Origin: Rikenellaceae bacterium
GTDB lineage: Bacteria > Bacteroidota > Bacteroidia > Bacteroidales > Rikenellaceae
Length of the DNA: 64,000 nt
Direction of reading: 5' to 3'
Assembly (NCBI GenBank): GCA_902363575.1
Contig: CABJAJ010000002.1
Span: 372,001-436,000 of the forward strand
Positions within the stretch are counted from its first letter, which is position 1. Each line of letters starts with the position of its first letter. Position numbers and translations under genes: made by a program. The notes beneath the pieces are model-generated. The model saw nothing but the letters and a program-made list of their open reading frames with translations, searched no databases and had not been told where the DNA came from. Below, piece after piece: positions 26,558 to 34,795 of the stretch.

Positions 26558-27526
26558 TTAAAGAATCAGGTTGAACACGTAGCCCGAAAGGATGATGAAG
26601 AGCGTAACCACACCGAAGAACATGCCGATCAGCCGCCAGGTCATCACTTTTTTCAGCATCGTAGCTTCGGGCAGCGAGAGCCCGACGACCCCCATCATAA
26701 AGGCGATAGCTGTTCCCAGCGGAATACCTTTTGCGACGAAAACCTGAATCACGGGGACGATTCCTGCGGCATTGGCATACATCGGCACAGCGCAAACGAC
26801 GGCCAGCGGCACCGCAAACCAATTCTCTTTCGACATATATTGCTCGAAAAAACCTTCCGGAACAAATCCGTGCATCGCCGCACCTACGCCTATGCCGACC
26901 AAAACATAAACCAGGACACCTCGAACAATGCCCCACGCATCGCGCGCAATGACGGGAAGCCGACCGGCAAAAGGAGTGTGCTTTTCCGCCCAGGCTTCGG
27001 ATTCCCGGTCGGACTGCGCCTGCAACTGCCGTACCCACGGGGAGAGGTATCGCTCCAACTTGAAACGACCGAGTACGAAACCCCCGATCGTTCCGAGCAA
27101 GATGCCGCTCACGACATAAATCACCGTCGCCCGCAGGCCGAACGAGCCGAGGAACATCGCCACGGCAACCTCGTTCACGAGCGGCGAGGTAATCAGAAAC
27201 GCGAACGTCACTCCCAATGGAATACCACCTTTGACAAACCCGATGAACAGCGGAATCGACGAACAGGAGCAGAATGGCGTGATCGCTCCGAACACCGAAG
27301 CGAATAGGTATTGCAACCCGTATAATTTCCGGGCAGTAAGGTATCGGCGCAGTTTGTCGATGGGAAAATAGGCATTGACAACGCCCATGACCATGCCGAT
27401 CGAAAACAGCAGAATCAGAATTTTGATGCTGTCGTAAAAAAAGAAATTGACGGCACTCCCCAGATGCGTTTCGGCGTTCATCCCGAACAAGCCATAGACG
27501 AGCCAGTCGGCAAATCGTTGAATCAT
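26558..27526 (-). CDS. arsP: ArsP-like organoarsenical efflux permease (DUF318/UPF0718)
   Basis: 322 residues with about eight membrane segments. The signature TPFCSCSSIPLFIGFVKGGI lies near 83-102, with the cysteine pair of ArsP. A second half-repeat has ANAAGIVPVIQVFVAKGIPL. Known: ArsP exports trivalent organoarsenicals such as methylarsenite and reduced roxarsone, while related DUF318 permeases export other soft metals. Position as the last gene of an arsR-E-F-G operon favours the arsenical role. It begins 4 bp after arsG. Confidence 0.82.
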   Translation of the reverse strand: MIQRFADWLVYGLFGMNAETHLGSAVNFFFYDSIKILILLFSIGMVMGVVNAYFPIDKLRRYLTARKLYGLQYLFASVFGAITPFCSCSSIPLFIGFVKGGIPLGVTFAFLITSPLVNEVAVAMFLGSFGLRATVIYVVSGILLGTIGGFVLGRFKLERYLSPWVRQLQAQSDRESEAWAEKHTPFAGRLPVIARDAWGIVRGVLVYVLVGIGVGAAMHGFVPEGFFEQYMSKENWFAVPLAVVCAVPMYANAAGIVPVIQVFVAKGIPLGTAIAFMMGVVGLSLPEATMLKKVMTWRLIGMFFGVVTLFIILSGYVFNLIL

Positions 27527-27530
27527 CGGT

Positions 27531-28238
27531 TCAAGAGAAATAAATTATACCATAGTAAATCCCCACGACAATAAAAAGCGTTCCCACAATCCGCGTAAGC
27601 CATTTTTGCGTCACCTGCATCCGGTTGTAGAAAGCACCCAGCCCGGCGACGCCGTAAGCCAATATCCATGCAACCATCATCACGGGAAGCCCCGTGGCGA
27701 CAGCAAATACGGCAGGCAAAAGATAACCGCCCGTTTCGGCTGCCGACATCGGGATCAGCATTCCGAAATAGAAAACCCCGCTCGTCGGGCAGAAAGCCAG
27801 CGAAAAAAGAACGCCGAGCAGGAACGCACCCCATCCGCCGCGTCGTCCGATCTGCTCGCCCCGGCCCGAAAATCCGAATTTCGGGAGGTTGAGCCGCGAT
27901 CCGAAGAGCATAAACAAGCCGATCAGTATCAGCGCGGGGGCAATCACGATCTCTCCCCATTTCCCGATTGCCTTCCGAATGGCGAAAACGCTTGCCCCCT
28001 CACGCAGCAGGGCGATGAGCAACGCACCCAGCAGGGTATAGGCAACCACACGACCCAACGTGTACAGCAGGCCGTTGAAGAAGATGCGCCGACGATTATC
28101 CAGGTCTTTCGAGATATAACCCACCGCTGCAATATTGGTCGCCAACGGACAGGGGCTCAGGGCGGTCAGCAGACCGAGCAGAAAGGCCGTCACCAACGGG
28201 ACGGTCGAGCCGTCCAACATATGCTGCAGATACTCCAT
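27531..28238 (-). CDS. arsG: ArsG-family permease (CcdA/DsbD-like)
   Basis: 235 residues with six membrane segments and the CcdA-type paired cysteines in LTALSPCPLATN and SLAFCPTSGVFYFG. Known: ArsG, named in the Shewanella arsEFG operon, is assigned to efflux of aromatic aminoarsenicals formed by nitro-group reduction. The fold is that of thiol-reducing DsbD/CcdA proteins, so electron transfer to ArsF/ArsE partners is also possible. It starts 2 bp after the stop of arsF. Confidence 0.8.
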   Translation of the reverse strand: MEYLQHMLDGSTVPLVTAFLLGLLTALSPCPLATNIAAVGYISKDLDNRRRIFFNGLLYTLGRVVAYTLLGALLIALLREGASVFAIRKAIGKWGEIVIAPALILIGLFMLFGSRLNLPKFGFSGRGEQIGRRGGWGAFLLGVLFSLAFCPTSGVFYFGMLIPMSAAETGGYLLPAVFAVATGLPVMMVAWILAYGVAGLGAFYNRMQVTQKWLTRIVGTLFIVVGIYYGIIYFS

Positions 28239-28240
28239 AC

Positions 28241-28663
28241 CTATCGGTCCAACTGTTTTCGGATTGCGGCCCGGAGTTCAGCCTTGAATTTTTCCGGATT
28301 CGTGCGGGCATTGGCAAAGGCGGATTCCGTCAGGTCGGTGACGCGCTCCGCCCCCTTCCGGTGGCGGATGACAAGAAGCGACGACCACGTTACTTCGTAT
28401 TTGTCCGCCAGCGCCTCCTCTTCGGAAATGTTTACTACGCGGAACACCAGCGAACTGTCGGCAAGCTGCGCCGCAAAGTCGGCTTCGACGACCTCTCGCG
28501 TGAGGTTTTCGATCGCTATGCAGGTGGGGCAACGTTTTTTCGCGTGGAACGACAACACTTCGACGCCGTCCGACGACCGTATCGAATCGACGCTGTTTCC
28601 CGCCGGCTTTTGTCCGCAGGCGACAAACGCTGCGGCGACCGTTAATAACAGGAGTCTTTTCAT
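28241..28663 (-). CDS. arsF: ArsF-family protein (nitroarsenical reductase subunit)
   Basis: 140 residues. A lipoprotein-type signal (MKRLLLLTVAAAFVACG) places it on the membrane. The thioredoxin-like domain has a CPTC motif (AKKRCPTCIAIENL) near residue 45. Known: ArsF homologues are described as a subunit acting with ArsE on nitrophenyl compounds. It lies between arsE (6 bp upstream) and arsG. Confidence 0.78.
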   Translation of the reverse strand: MKRLLLLTVAAAFVACGQKPAGNSVDSIRSSDGVEVLSFHAKKRCPTCIAIENLTREVVEADFAAQLADSSLVFRVVNISEEEALADKYEVTWSSLLVIRHRKGAERVTDLTESAFANARTNPEKFKAELRAAIRKQLDR

Positions 28664-28669
28664 GGCGAT

Positions 28670-28909
28670 CTATTTTGTCAGCAGTTCTTTGACTTCGGCC
28701 AGCGTGAGTTTGCGGCCTTTAGCGACAACCTGCCCGTCCACAACCAACGCCGGCAGCGTCATCACGTCATAGGACATGATTTTCACGATGTACTCTTCCT
28801 TTACGACCTTTGCATCCGATCCCAATTCGGCGACCGCCTGCTTTACCGTTTCATGGAGCACCCTGCATCCGGCGCACCCCGTTCCCAACACTTTGATCTC
28901 CATATTCAT
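28670..28909 (-). CDS. arsE: Thioredoxin-like redox protein ArsE
   Basis: 79 residues. The redox-active motif CAGC is in GTGCAGCRVLHETV, followed by a small thioredoxin/glutaredoxin-like fold with TLPALVVDGQVVAKGR (cis-proline). This is the small disulfide-oxidoreductase group that forms arsE in arsEFG operons. A second start (M3, 28903) is possible. Two tandem 19-bp repeats lie directly upstream. Confidence 0.78.
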   Translation of the reverse strand: MNMEIKVLGTGCAGCRVLHETVKQAVAELGSDAKVVKEEYIVKIMSYDVMTLPALVVDGQVVAKGRKLTLAEVKELLTK

Positions 28910-28911
28910 TT

Positions 28912-28949
28912 TTATTAGATGTAGTTCGACTTATTAAATGTAGTTCGAC
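28912..28949. repeat. Tandem 19-bp repeat between arsR and arsE
   Basis: TTATTAGATGTAGTTCGAC is followed at once by TTATTAAATGTAGTTCGAC (one mismatch), then GAACAACGAAC. GTTCG/CGAAC half-sites match those of the ArsR operator at 29317-29338, so this may be a second ArsR site or a duplication that changes the arsR-arsE spacing. Confidence 0.7.
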
Positions 28950-28981
28950 GAACAACGAACATTATTTGCAAAAAAAACCAT

Positions 28982-29305
28982 TTAGCCGCAGCAGGAATCC
29001 TTCTCTTTGCAGTCGCCGAAGAAACCGGCAAAAAGGTTGCGCGCAATCGCCCAATTCTCCCGGTTGATGCAGTAGCGCACTTTCGGCATCTCGATTTCGC
29101 CCTGTATCAATCCGGCATCCTTGAGCTCTTTGAGGTGCTGGGATACGGTCGCCTTCGCAATCGGCAGGACCTCGTGAATATCCCCGAAAAAACAACTGTC
29201 CTGTGCAGCCAGAAATCGCAGAATAGCCATCCGCGCCGGATGCCCCATCGCTTTTGCAAAACGGGCGATCGTTTCCTCTTGTTCGGTATAGGCCTTTTTC
29301 GTCAT
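28982..29305 (-). CDS. arsR: ArsR/SmtB-family repressor
   Basis: 107 residues from the ATG at 29305; the longer 29338 start would lie inside the operator. Winged HTH with KATVSQHLKELKDAGLIQGE and the preceding HPARMAILRFLAAQ. Cysteines at the C-terminus (DCKEKDSCCG) and one in DSCFFGD could bind arsenic. It should repress the ars operon until an arsenical binds. First gene of the operon. Confidence 0.9.
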   Translation of the reverse strand: MTKKAYTEQEETIARFAKAMGHPARMAILRFLAAQDSCFFGDIHEVLPIAKATVSQHLKELKDAGLIQGEIEMPKVRYCINRENWAIARNLFAGFFGDCKEKDSCCG

Positions 29306-29316
29306 ATCTGTCGCAG

Positions 29317-29338
29317 TTGTTCGCAAATATACGAACAA
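29317..29338 (-). promoter_or_regulatory. ArsR operator enclosing the ars promoter
   Basis: TTGTTCG and CGAACAA form a perfect 7-bp inverted repeat with an 8-bp spacer. The spacer, read on the minus strand, is TATATTTG, an exact TAnnTTTG promoter box (29324-29331), 18 bp upstream of the arsR start. Repressor bound to the arms would cover the -7 element. Confidence 0.8.
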
Positions 29339-29441
29339 TATTTTTTAAAAAGAAAGAAAAGAGCTGACTTTTCCATTTTGCCTTGCACATGCCACTATGG
29401 GCGATCATGTATTGCACCTATGCATATGCATGCAGGATATT

Positions 29442-29966
29442 TTAGTCTTGCCTATTGGCAAACGGGTACTTACCGTATTGTGTTTTGAACGTTTCGATTA
29501 ACTCTTTTTCGACAGCACGAGGATCGTCGGTTGGCAGCGGTTTCCAGCAGAACAATAGATTTGCAGCATCTTTCAACTGCCAAATATAACATCCGCCTTG
29601 ATGTCCAACGGCCCCTCGTTGTCCGAACCGCAAATATTGCCTCAAGCGGCTTTGAAGAGTTGCCATGGGTTGCTTTCCGCCCCTAATACCTCCTGCCTGC
29701 CCGATATAGATAACGCATGTCTCGTTTACCCATTTTGCTAGCAACTCTTCGATCGGAACATTAGGATCTTTCCCTTTATAAAAACCGCCTGTTCCTACGG
29801 AAAGAAACTCAGGAGCGGCCTTTGTTGGGTGGACAACCATGTAAACACCTTTTATTTTCGGAATGACCGAACAATCCTTCCACAAATCTGCAATCGAAAT
29901 AAATCCTGTGAATCCAACTTGTTGCAGATTTTCAATCGTTTTAAAGTTGAAACTCTTCTTCATCAT
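29442..29966 (-). CDS. GIY-YIG-like nuclease-domain protein
   Basis: 174 residues. KIKGVYMVV (about 38-46) and CVIYIGQAGG (about 85-94) are the GIY and YIG strands, spaced wider than in UvrC-type domains. LQSRLRQYLRFG follows with the conserved Arg position, and KELIETFKTQYGKYPFANRQ carries the terminal Glu/Asn motif. It is AT-richer than the ars operon and stands alone. Its role is unknown; possibilities are a defence, repair or mobile-element endonuclease. Confidence 0.6.
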   Translation of the reverse strand: MMKKSFNFKTIENLQQVGFTGFISIADLWKDCSVIPKIKGVYMVVHPTKAAPEFLSVGTGGFYKGKDPNVPIEELLAKWVNETCVIYIGQAGGIRGGKQPMATLQSRLRQYLRFGQRGAVGHQGGCYIWQLKDAANLLFCWKPLPTDDPRAVEKELIETFKTQYGKYPFANRQD

Positions 29967-30074
29967 GGAACTTATATGTGTTTTAACCTTGGGTTTCTCT
30001 ATAGGCTCAATTTGGGGTGATACTATTTTGAATTGACAACTCTTATTTGTCCACTTTCAATCAATGCCTCCAAA

Positions 30075-30543
30075 TCAAATCTTCTTGATAATCTCGGTTT
30101 GCTCAAATTCACCCTTTCTATTTTCAGCCTCTAACCACTCTTCCTCGTGTAAAAATAAAACGAGCTGGGAAGATGTCAGTTTCTCGATTTTATAGACGGA
30201 TTCGATCGTTTCACTGGATCGCTCTTTCATTGTAAGCGTATTCCCCGATACAGAGTAAGTATAACGGAAAGGCGAATCTTCATCCTCCGTGCCGTTCGTA
30301 TAAGTACTCAAGGTGCAAATCCCATTATTATCGAACGTATAGGTATAATAATATCCATCGGAAGGATATGTATCAGACCACTCCCGTTTGGTAGGACTGT
30401 TTCATTGTTTCCCAGCCTTTTTCGAGAGTAATTTGCCACGTTCCGACGATAGACGCATCTTGGTTGTCGTCCTTGTCATCGGAGCAAGCCGAGAAAGAAA
30501 CTGCCACAAACATAGCGGCCACAATAAGAAACAACTTTTTCAT
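30075..30543 (-). pseudogene. Lipocalin-like lipoprotein with one frameshift
   Basis: Starts at 30543 with MKKLFLIVAAMFVAVSFSAC, a lipoprotein signal, followed by DASIVGTWQITLEKGWETMK. The frame then hits a stop at 30373. The other frame takes over with EWSDTYPSDGYYYTYTFDNN and runs on to 30075 (GNTLTMKERSSETIESVYKI). One indel near 30390 separates the halves. Joined, it is a small 'lipocalin-like/DUF5640' exported protein of about 155 residues. Confidence 0.65.
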
Positions 30544-30829
30544 AGTTGTAATAAGTTTAAGTTGTCGCCCCAGCACCAACACGACGGTTAAATTTGATTG
30601 ATTTAATGAAACAGAAAGCGTGGTGCTGAAAACTTATTCAAAGATTGCAGGTCGTAGGAAACCTTGAAGATTAAATAAGCAACAGCCCCACGCAATAGAG
30701 CATCTGCACGAAAGGTGCAAAATGCAATATTGACGCGGGAAGATGTCGGCTCATTCTCTCTTCAGACGAATTTCCTACGTTCGCAATCTGAGAATAAACT
30801 TACACTTTCCGTGTTTGTCGTATGTCCCA
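30544..30829 (-). promoter_or_regulatory. Long 5' leader of the lipocalin-like gene
   Basis: About 285 nt between the promoter at 30830 and the start at 30543 contain no supported ORF. Short pairings are visible, such as AGGTTTCC-TACG-ACCT near 30650. GTGGTGCTG/CAGCACCA arms lie around 30570-30630. Long structured leaders of this sort occur upstream of genes in Bacteroidales conjugative elements. The function is not known. Confidence 0.35.
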
Positions 30830-30859
30830 CAAAGATAGGCAAACAAACTGAAAAGCAAA
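30830..30859 (-). promoter_or_regulatory. Near-consensus Bacteroidetes promoter
   Basis: On the minus strand, TTTG (30856-30859) is followed by an 18-nt spacer and TATCTTTG (30830-30837), a good match to TTTG-N19-TAnnTTTG. It faces the lipocalin-like pseudogene. Between 30860 and 31098 I see nothing I can support. Confidence 0.65.
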
Positions 30860-31098
30860 ACATCTTTCCGATTTCTCGGAACTGTTACAGGTTGAAAAAT
30901 AGACTTTACGCCTGCATAAACTCTGTAATTATGGTTTGCAGATATTCCAAATCTCAATTATTGACCTTATGCCCACGTAAAAACAGAAATTAGAGACTGC
31001 AAAATCTTCTTGAACTTGCAATGCCCCTAATCTCTGTGATTTGTAATTTTATTATGTGGATATGCAGGCCGAGTTTTACTCTCCTGCAATCTTCTGTA

Positions 31099-31720
31099 TC
31101 ACGTTGTCCATGCAGACAGCCTGTCCGCTCGATAACCTGCCCACCAGTAGCAACCATATTCCTCAATGATTACCTGCTCCTCGGCTCTCAATCGTTCTGC
31201 CAACCATGAATCAATCAGCCACCATTCCATCACATCACCAACGAACGGATAGATATATTCTTCAGGTAGCAGGTTCTTGTTCAACATTTCATCCACGACT
31301 GCGGTTTGATTCGTCAGCACGCAGTTCTCCACCAATAGCCGTGCTAACATGGGATATGTTGTTGAGCGGCTATATTGCGTAAACATTGATTAGCGAATGT
31401 CGTGTGGTCTGCCTGTAAACGACAATTCAGTAAAACACCCTCGTCTGTCCACCGTATGCTGTTCTGCTCCGTTCCCATATAATCATTACGGTAGTAGTAA
31501 GGAATGAACTGCTGACTTTCTTTGTGCAGGGCGATAATCATTTCGGGGTCACGCATAGCATCGCCGTCCTGCCGTCCATAATGAGCCAGCGAAATGTGGT
31601 GACTTGTCTGTTCGGTCTATCAATTCAATATGCACAGGCATTTGAGTTGTCAATTTTGGTAGTTTGCTGAGCCAATAATCCTCGTAAGATTTCTGCCGCT
31701 TTTTTATCGAGTGTTTTCAT
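31099..31720 (-). pseudogene. Broken conjugative-element accessory gene (DUF6908-like)
   Basis: Starts MKTLDKKAAEILRGLLAQQT at 31720. It passes through a frame with MPVHIELIDRTDKSPH, then another with HYGRQDGDAMRDPEMIIALH down to 31344, and a further frame from PMLARLLVENCVLTNQTAV to 31099. At least three indels are needed to restore one protein of about 205 residues. I recall such small proteins from accessory regions of Bacteroidales ICEs; the family name is tentative. Confidence 0.5.
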
Positions 31721-32286
31721 AGTTTTAATCTATTTTTCACATTCGACAAGGGGAGGGGGCTTTAGTAGGTAGTGTATAGCCAATCAGATGTTATATGACT
31801 TTTTGCGTGTCGTGTAAGTATTTAAAGCACAAGATTTCTGAGAGGTATAAAACTTTTAATATAATACTGTAGGTGATTTATATGGTGAGATGGAGTTATA
31901 TTGGATGCAATAAATTACAACTCCCAACAGCTAATTATGAAACTATCCTTATTATTTCATGGTCGGTTTTATTTTCCTCATTAAGTCTGTATTCAAGCAA
32001 CTCCACTATCTTTACTATCTCATTATTGTATTTTGCAAAGAAAGGAACTAACATGAGTTGAATATTTTGTCGTTGCCGATTATTTAATTTAGCCCCACTT
32101 CGGACTTCTAATAGTCCTATATTCATTTCTAGAACTGATTTGATATGATTATTACTTATTCCATTAATGTCAACTCTATCAAGCACATAACGAAAACTAC
32201 TATAAAATATCTGAAGTCTATAAAAAAGGCTTGTTAATTCTTGATAACTAGTATCGGAAGAAAACTTTATATTTTTAAATTCAGTA

Positions 32287-33143
32287 AGAGCTTGTTTAAA
32301 TTTTCCTGTTTGAAATAAAAAGAGTGCTTCTTCCTTCCTCGAAAATGCTTATTTTTAGTTACCAAGCTTCAAATAATTATGTATTCGACGGATTTAGAAG
32401 AAACACAGTGGCAAGTTATCAAGAAAATCTTGAACTTGCAAGAAAGGAAACGAAAATATGATTTGCGTGAAATATGGAATGCTATTTTCTATGTAGTCAA
32501 AACCGGGTGTCAATGGCGTATGCTTCCCTCTGATTTCGCTCCTTGGGAGTTGGTTTACTACTATTATCGCAAATGGTCTTCTTTGGGTGAATTTGATTTA
32601 TTATTGAATAACTTACGAAATAAAGTTCGTGTAAAAATGGGACAGAAGGCAGAAGCAAGTTTGGGTATCATGGATAGTCAAAGTGTACGTTGGGGTGATA
32701 ACCGTTCTCTTAATGGTATTGACGGGAACAAGAAAGTAAAAGGCGTTAAACGTCATGTAGTGGTAGATAAAAATGGCTTCCTGCTTGCAGTCATGGTGAC
32801 GATTGCCTGTGTGCATGATAGCAAGGCGGCTTATCTGTTGGCAAGGTGTCTGAGGGAACTCTGTTGCAATATCAAAGTCATATTGGCAGATGCCGGATAT
32901 CGTGGAGAAGTAGCTGAGAAGATTAAAAATGCTTTTGGATACATTCTTGAAGTAGTCGTCAGTGGTGATAAGGTAAAAGGCTTTAAACCAATAGGTAAAA
33001 GGTGGATTGTGGAAAGAACCTTTTCATGGTTTGACAATTATAGAAGGCTTTGCCGAAACTATGAATTAACATTCGATTCGGCAGAGGAAATGGTAAAACT
33101 GGCATCCATTAGGATGTTATTGAATAAAATTTAAACAGGCTCT
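32287..33143 (+). mobile_element. IS5-family insertion sequence (IS427-like), 857 bp
   Basis: Terminal inverted repeats AGAGCTTGTTTAAATTTT (32287-32304) and its partner AGAGCCTGTTTAAATTTT read from 33143 (17 of 18 match). TA duplicates lie outside (32285-32286 and 33144-33145). It contains one transposase gene. Confidence 0.9.
32379..33134 (+). CDS. IS5-family transposase, single ORF
   Basis: 251 residues. An N-terminal DUF4096-like region (DLEETQWQVIKKIL... TGCQWRMLPSDFAPWELVYY) precedes a DDE domain. The catalytic residues are probably the D in LGIMDSQSV, the D in VILADAGYRG and the E in RWIVERTFSW, followed by the YRR...Y motif. Many IS427-group members need a frameshift to make the transposase; here the ORF is continuous, so the element may be active. 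Confidence 0.92.
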   Translation: MYSTDLEETQWQVIKKILNLQERKRKYDLREIWNAIFYVVKTGCQWRMLPSDFAPWELVYYYYRKWSSLGEFDLLLNNLRNKVRVKMGQKAEASLGIMDSQSVRWGDNRSLNGIDGNKKVKGVKRHVVVDKNGFLLAVMVTIACVHDSKAAYLLARCLRELCCNIKVILADAGYRGEVAEKIKNAFGYILEVVVSGDKVKGFKPIGKRWIVERTFSWFDNYRRLCRNYELTFDSAEEMVKLASIRMLLNKI

Positions 33144-33165
33144 TAGTTTTTACATTAACTTTCAT

Positions 33166-33213
33166 CAAGTCCCTCAATCTATAATCCGGATTGCAGGGAC
33201 TTTTTTGTGAATG
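33166..33213 (-). promoter_or_regulatory. Hairpin immediately upstream of the IS-split gene
   Basis: On the minus strand AAGTCCCT and AGGGACTT, with inner AATC/GATT pairing, form a stem that ends right before the start codon (TTGATG). It would hide the GGGA ribosome-binding sequence. On the plus strand it is followed by six T and could terminate transposase transcripts. Confidence 0.45.
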
Positions 33214-33246
33214 GCTATCATAACGTTATCAATGAGAGTAATAAGA

Positions 33247-33843
33247 TTATAGGTTTCCTGAATCCGGATTACGCTTCGTATGACTGATAATATTTTCTGT
33301 CGAGTTATGAAATAATCCGCTTACGAGCACAAGATATTCTGGTAAAATATCATTCTTTCCCCAAAGCAGTTCTATCCCGAAAAGTTCCGAGAGGGTACGT
33401 GCTATATCGAATCCGAATGCTTCAAGCGAGGGACGTACTTTGTCCGGATGCAGGCAAGGACGGTTGCATTTGCGGGCGCATTCGGAATCTGGACAGTATA
33501 GGCATTTTCCTACATAGGCGAATGCCCTGCCTCCGTATCTGTGCTCCAGTTCCAGCAACTCTTTTTCTATCCTGATTCGTTCTGGTCTGATTAACTCTTG
33601 TGATTTGTCTATCGGGATGCCTTTTTCGATAGGAATAATTTTGGTAGCCATAAGATAGGCATACTTGTACTGGCGCAGAAATTCTCCGGTATCGAAATCA
33701 AACGGCGGACATCCCCAACTGTTACCGTAATTAGGGCATTGCCTGCAAAACTCGACAAACCGTTTCTCATCCCGGAAACGTGAAATATATTCATCCACGC
33801 CGATGCCTGCCGTGAAATTCTCTATGATATATTTTTCAGTCAT
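33247..33843 (-). CDS. DUF2284 metal-binding protein
   Basis: 198 residues. Cysteine-rich motifs are CRQCPNYGNSWGCPPF near 34-49 and CLYCPDSECARKCNRPCLHP near 114-133. The latter resembles a ferredoxin-like iron-sulfur or metal site. DUF2284 proteins occur near cobalamin and methyltransferase genes, so a corrinoid-linked role is plausible. The start overlaps the stop of a degraded btuD tail by ATGA, suggesting that it was once translated from a btuD operon. The last 15 residues are polar and may be non-native. Confidence 0.75.
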   Translation of the reverse strand: MTEKYIIENFTAGIGVDEYISRFRDEKRFVEFCRQCPNYGNSWGCPPFDFDTGEFLRQYKYAYLMATKIIPIEKGIPIDKSQELIRPERIRIEKELLELEHRYGGRAFAYVGKCLYCPDSECARKCNRPCLHPDKVRPSLEAFGFDIARTLSELFGIELLWGKNDILPEYLVLVSGLFHNSTENIISHTKRNPDSGNL

Positions 33844-34000
33844 TGCTTCACTTTAATGAATCCTATTGTAGTGTCGAACTTCACGCAATTATTTCGGAAC
33901 AGCCGTTCTATACAGCCGCTCAGGCGCATCTCCTTCGTCAGCAGAACCGGTAAATCGAGAAAAGGGCTATAAAGGTAATATCGAGTTATGTGCCGGTTTA
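33840..34000 (-). pseudogene. Degraded 3' end of a second btuD-like gene
   Basis: The last 31 codons (EMRLSGCIERLFRNNCVKFD and on to FIKVKQ) match the end of the intact btuD at 36075-36830 (EMRRSGCIERLFRNKCVTFD). DNA similarity continues, weaker, to about 34000. No start or ATPase core remains. Confidence 0.65.
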
Positions 34001-34054
34001 TCGGCTCGAGTCCATTGCAATGGTAAAATATTTGTTTGAGCATGCGCGTATAAA

Positions 34055-34792
34055 TCAGATGATTTGGGTGAATAGGTCGAGTTGGTGCAGGAGCGTGACG
34101 GTAAAGAAGATGCCGACGACCAGACTCAGCGCAATGAGCAGTGCATCGAGTACGTGGGCCGAGGGTTTCGTCGGCCGGTCGGCGTTGCTTCGGACATACT
34201 CCCGAAAGAAGATGTAGAGTGCAGGTACGGTACTGCACGCCAGCAGGTAGTCTTCGGGTATGCCGAAGAAGTAGACTTTCGACAGTCCGATCAGCGCCCA
34301 GTGGCAGAGGAACATGGCCAGCACGATATTGACCTGCTCCGAGAAGGCGAGCATCAGTCCAATGGTGAAAACCGCCACCGAACAGGGCATGACGGGCGAG
34401 GTCATCATGGGGAATTCGTGGCCCAGCGCCAGCGAGCAGAGGGGATATATCAACGGCATGGCAAGGAGCAGGACAGCGAATGCGTTGTGCTGGCCGGTGC
34501 GTTCGAGCGAGGCGTGTTTCACCAGCAGGTCATAAATCCAGATTCCACCCATGATGGCCCAGAAGAGTGCTAACATGCCGTGATATTCGCGCGGTCGGCA
34601 ATAGATCATGTAATAGACTCCGGCAATCCAAAAGTTGAGCATCGCCATGAAACTCTTCATGGCGATGCGCACAGTGTTTGTCGGCCGCAGGCAGAGCAAC
34701 AGAAGCAGCAGGGTTGCAATGCCCGTAAAGACAATCTGCGCAGGCCAGGTTGCGGCATTGTAGGCCGCGATCGTGTTCCAAAAAATTTCCAT
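34055..34792 (-). CDS. DUF6064 membrane protein
   Basis: 245 residues with about seven membrane helices (for example IATLLLLLLCLRPT, FMAMLNFWIAGVYYMIYC, FAVLLLAMPLIYPLCSLALG). The pattern GHEFPMMTSPVMPCSVAVFT and AFWAIMGG fit the DUF6064 family of uncharacterised integral membrane proteins. It starts 3 bp after the ThrE C-terminal subunit gene, so it is at the end of the long B12-locus transcription unit. Function unknown. Confidence 0.65.
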   Translation of the reverse strand: MEIFWNTIAAYNAATWPAQIVFTGIATLLLLLLCLRPTNTVRIAMKSFMAMLNFWIAGVYYMIYCRPREYHGMLALFWAIMGGIWIYDLLVKHASLERTGQHNAFAVLLLAMPLIYPLCSLALGHEFPMMTSPVMPCSVAVFTIGLMLAFSEQVNIVLAMFLCHWALIGLSKVYFFGIPEDYLLACSTVPALYIFFREYVRSNADRPTKPSAHVLDALLIALSLVVGIFFTVTLLHQLDLFTQII

Positions 34793-34795
34793 AAC

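Larger units (their letters stand above)
31935..33165 (-). pseudogene. Small unknown gene split by an IS5-family insertion
   Basis: The 5' end is ATG at 33165 (MKVNVKT). The IS enters after base 33144 and the gene resumes at 32286 with TEFKNIKFSSDTSYQELTSL. It ends at 31935 (DHEIIRIVS). Removing the IS and one TA duplicate restores an uninterrupted frame of about 124 residues. The protein is helical and has no recognised domain. A hairpin covers the region just before the start codon. Confidence 0.6.

Noticed and set aside
30715..30993. 92-residue plus-strand ORF
   Set aside because: It lies across a good minus-strand promoter, has no Shine-Dalgarno or homology pattern, and its composition looks random.
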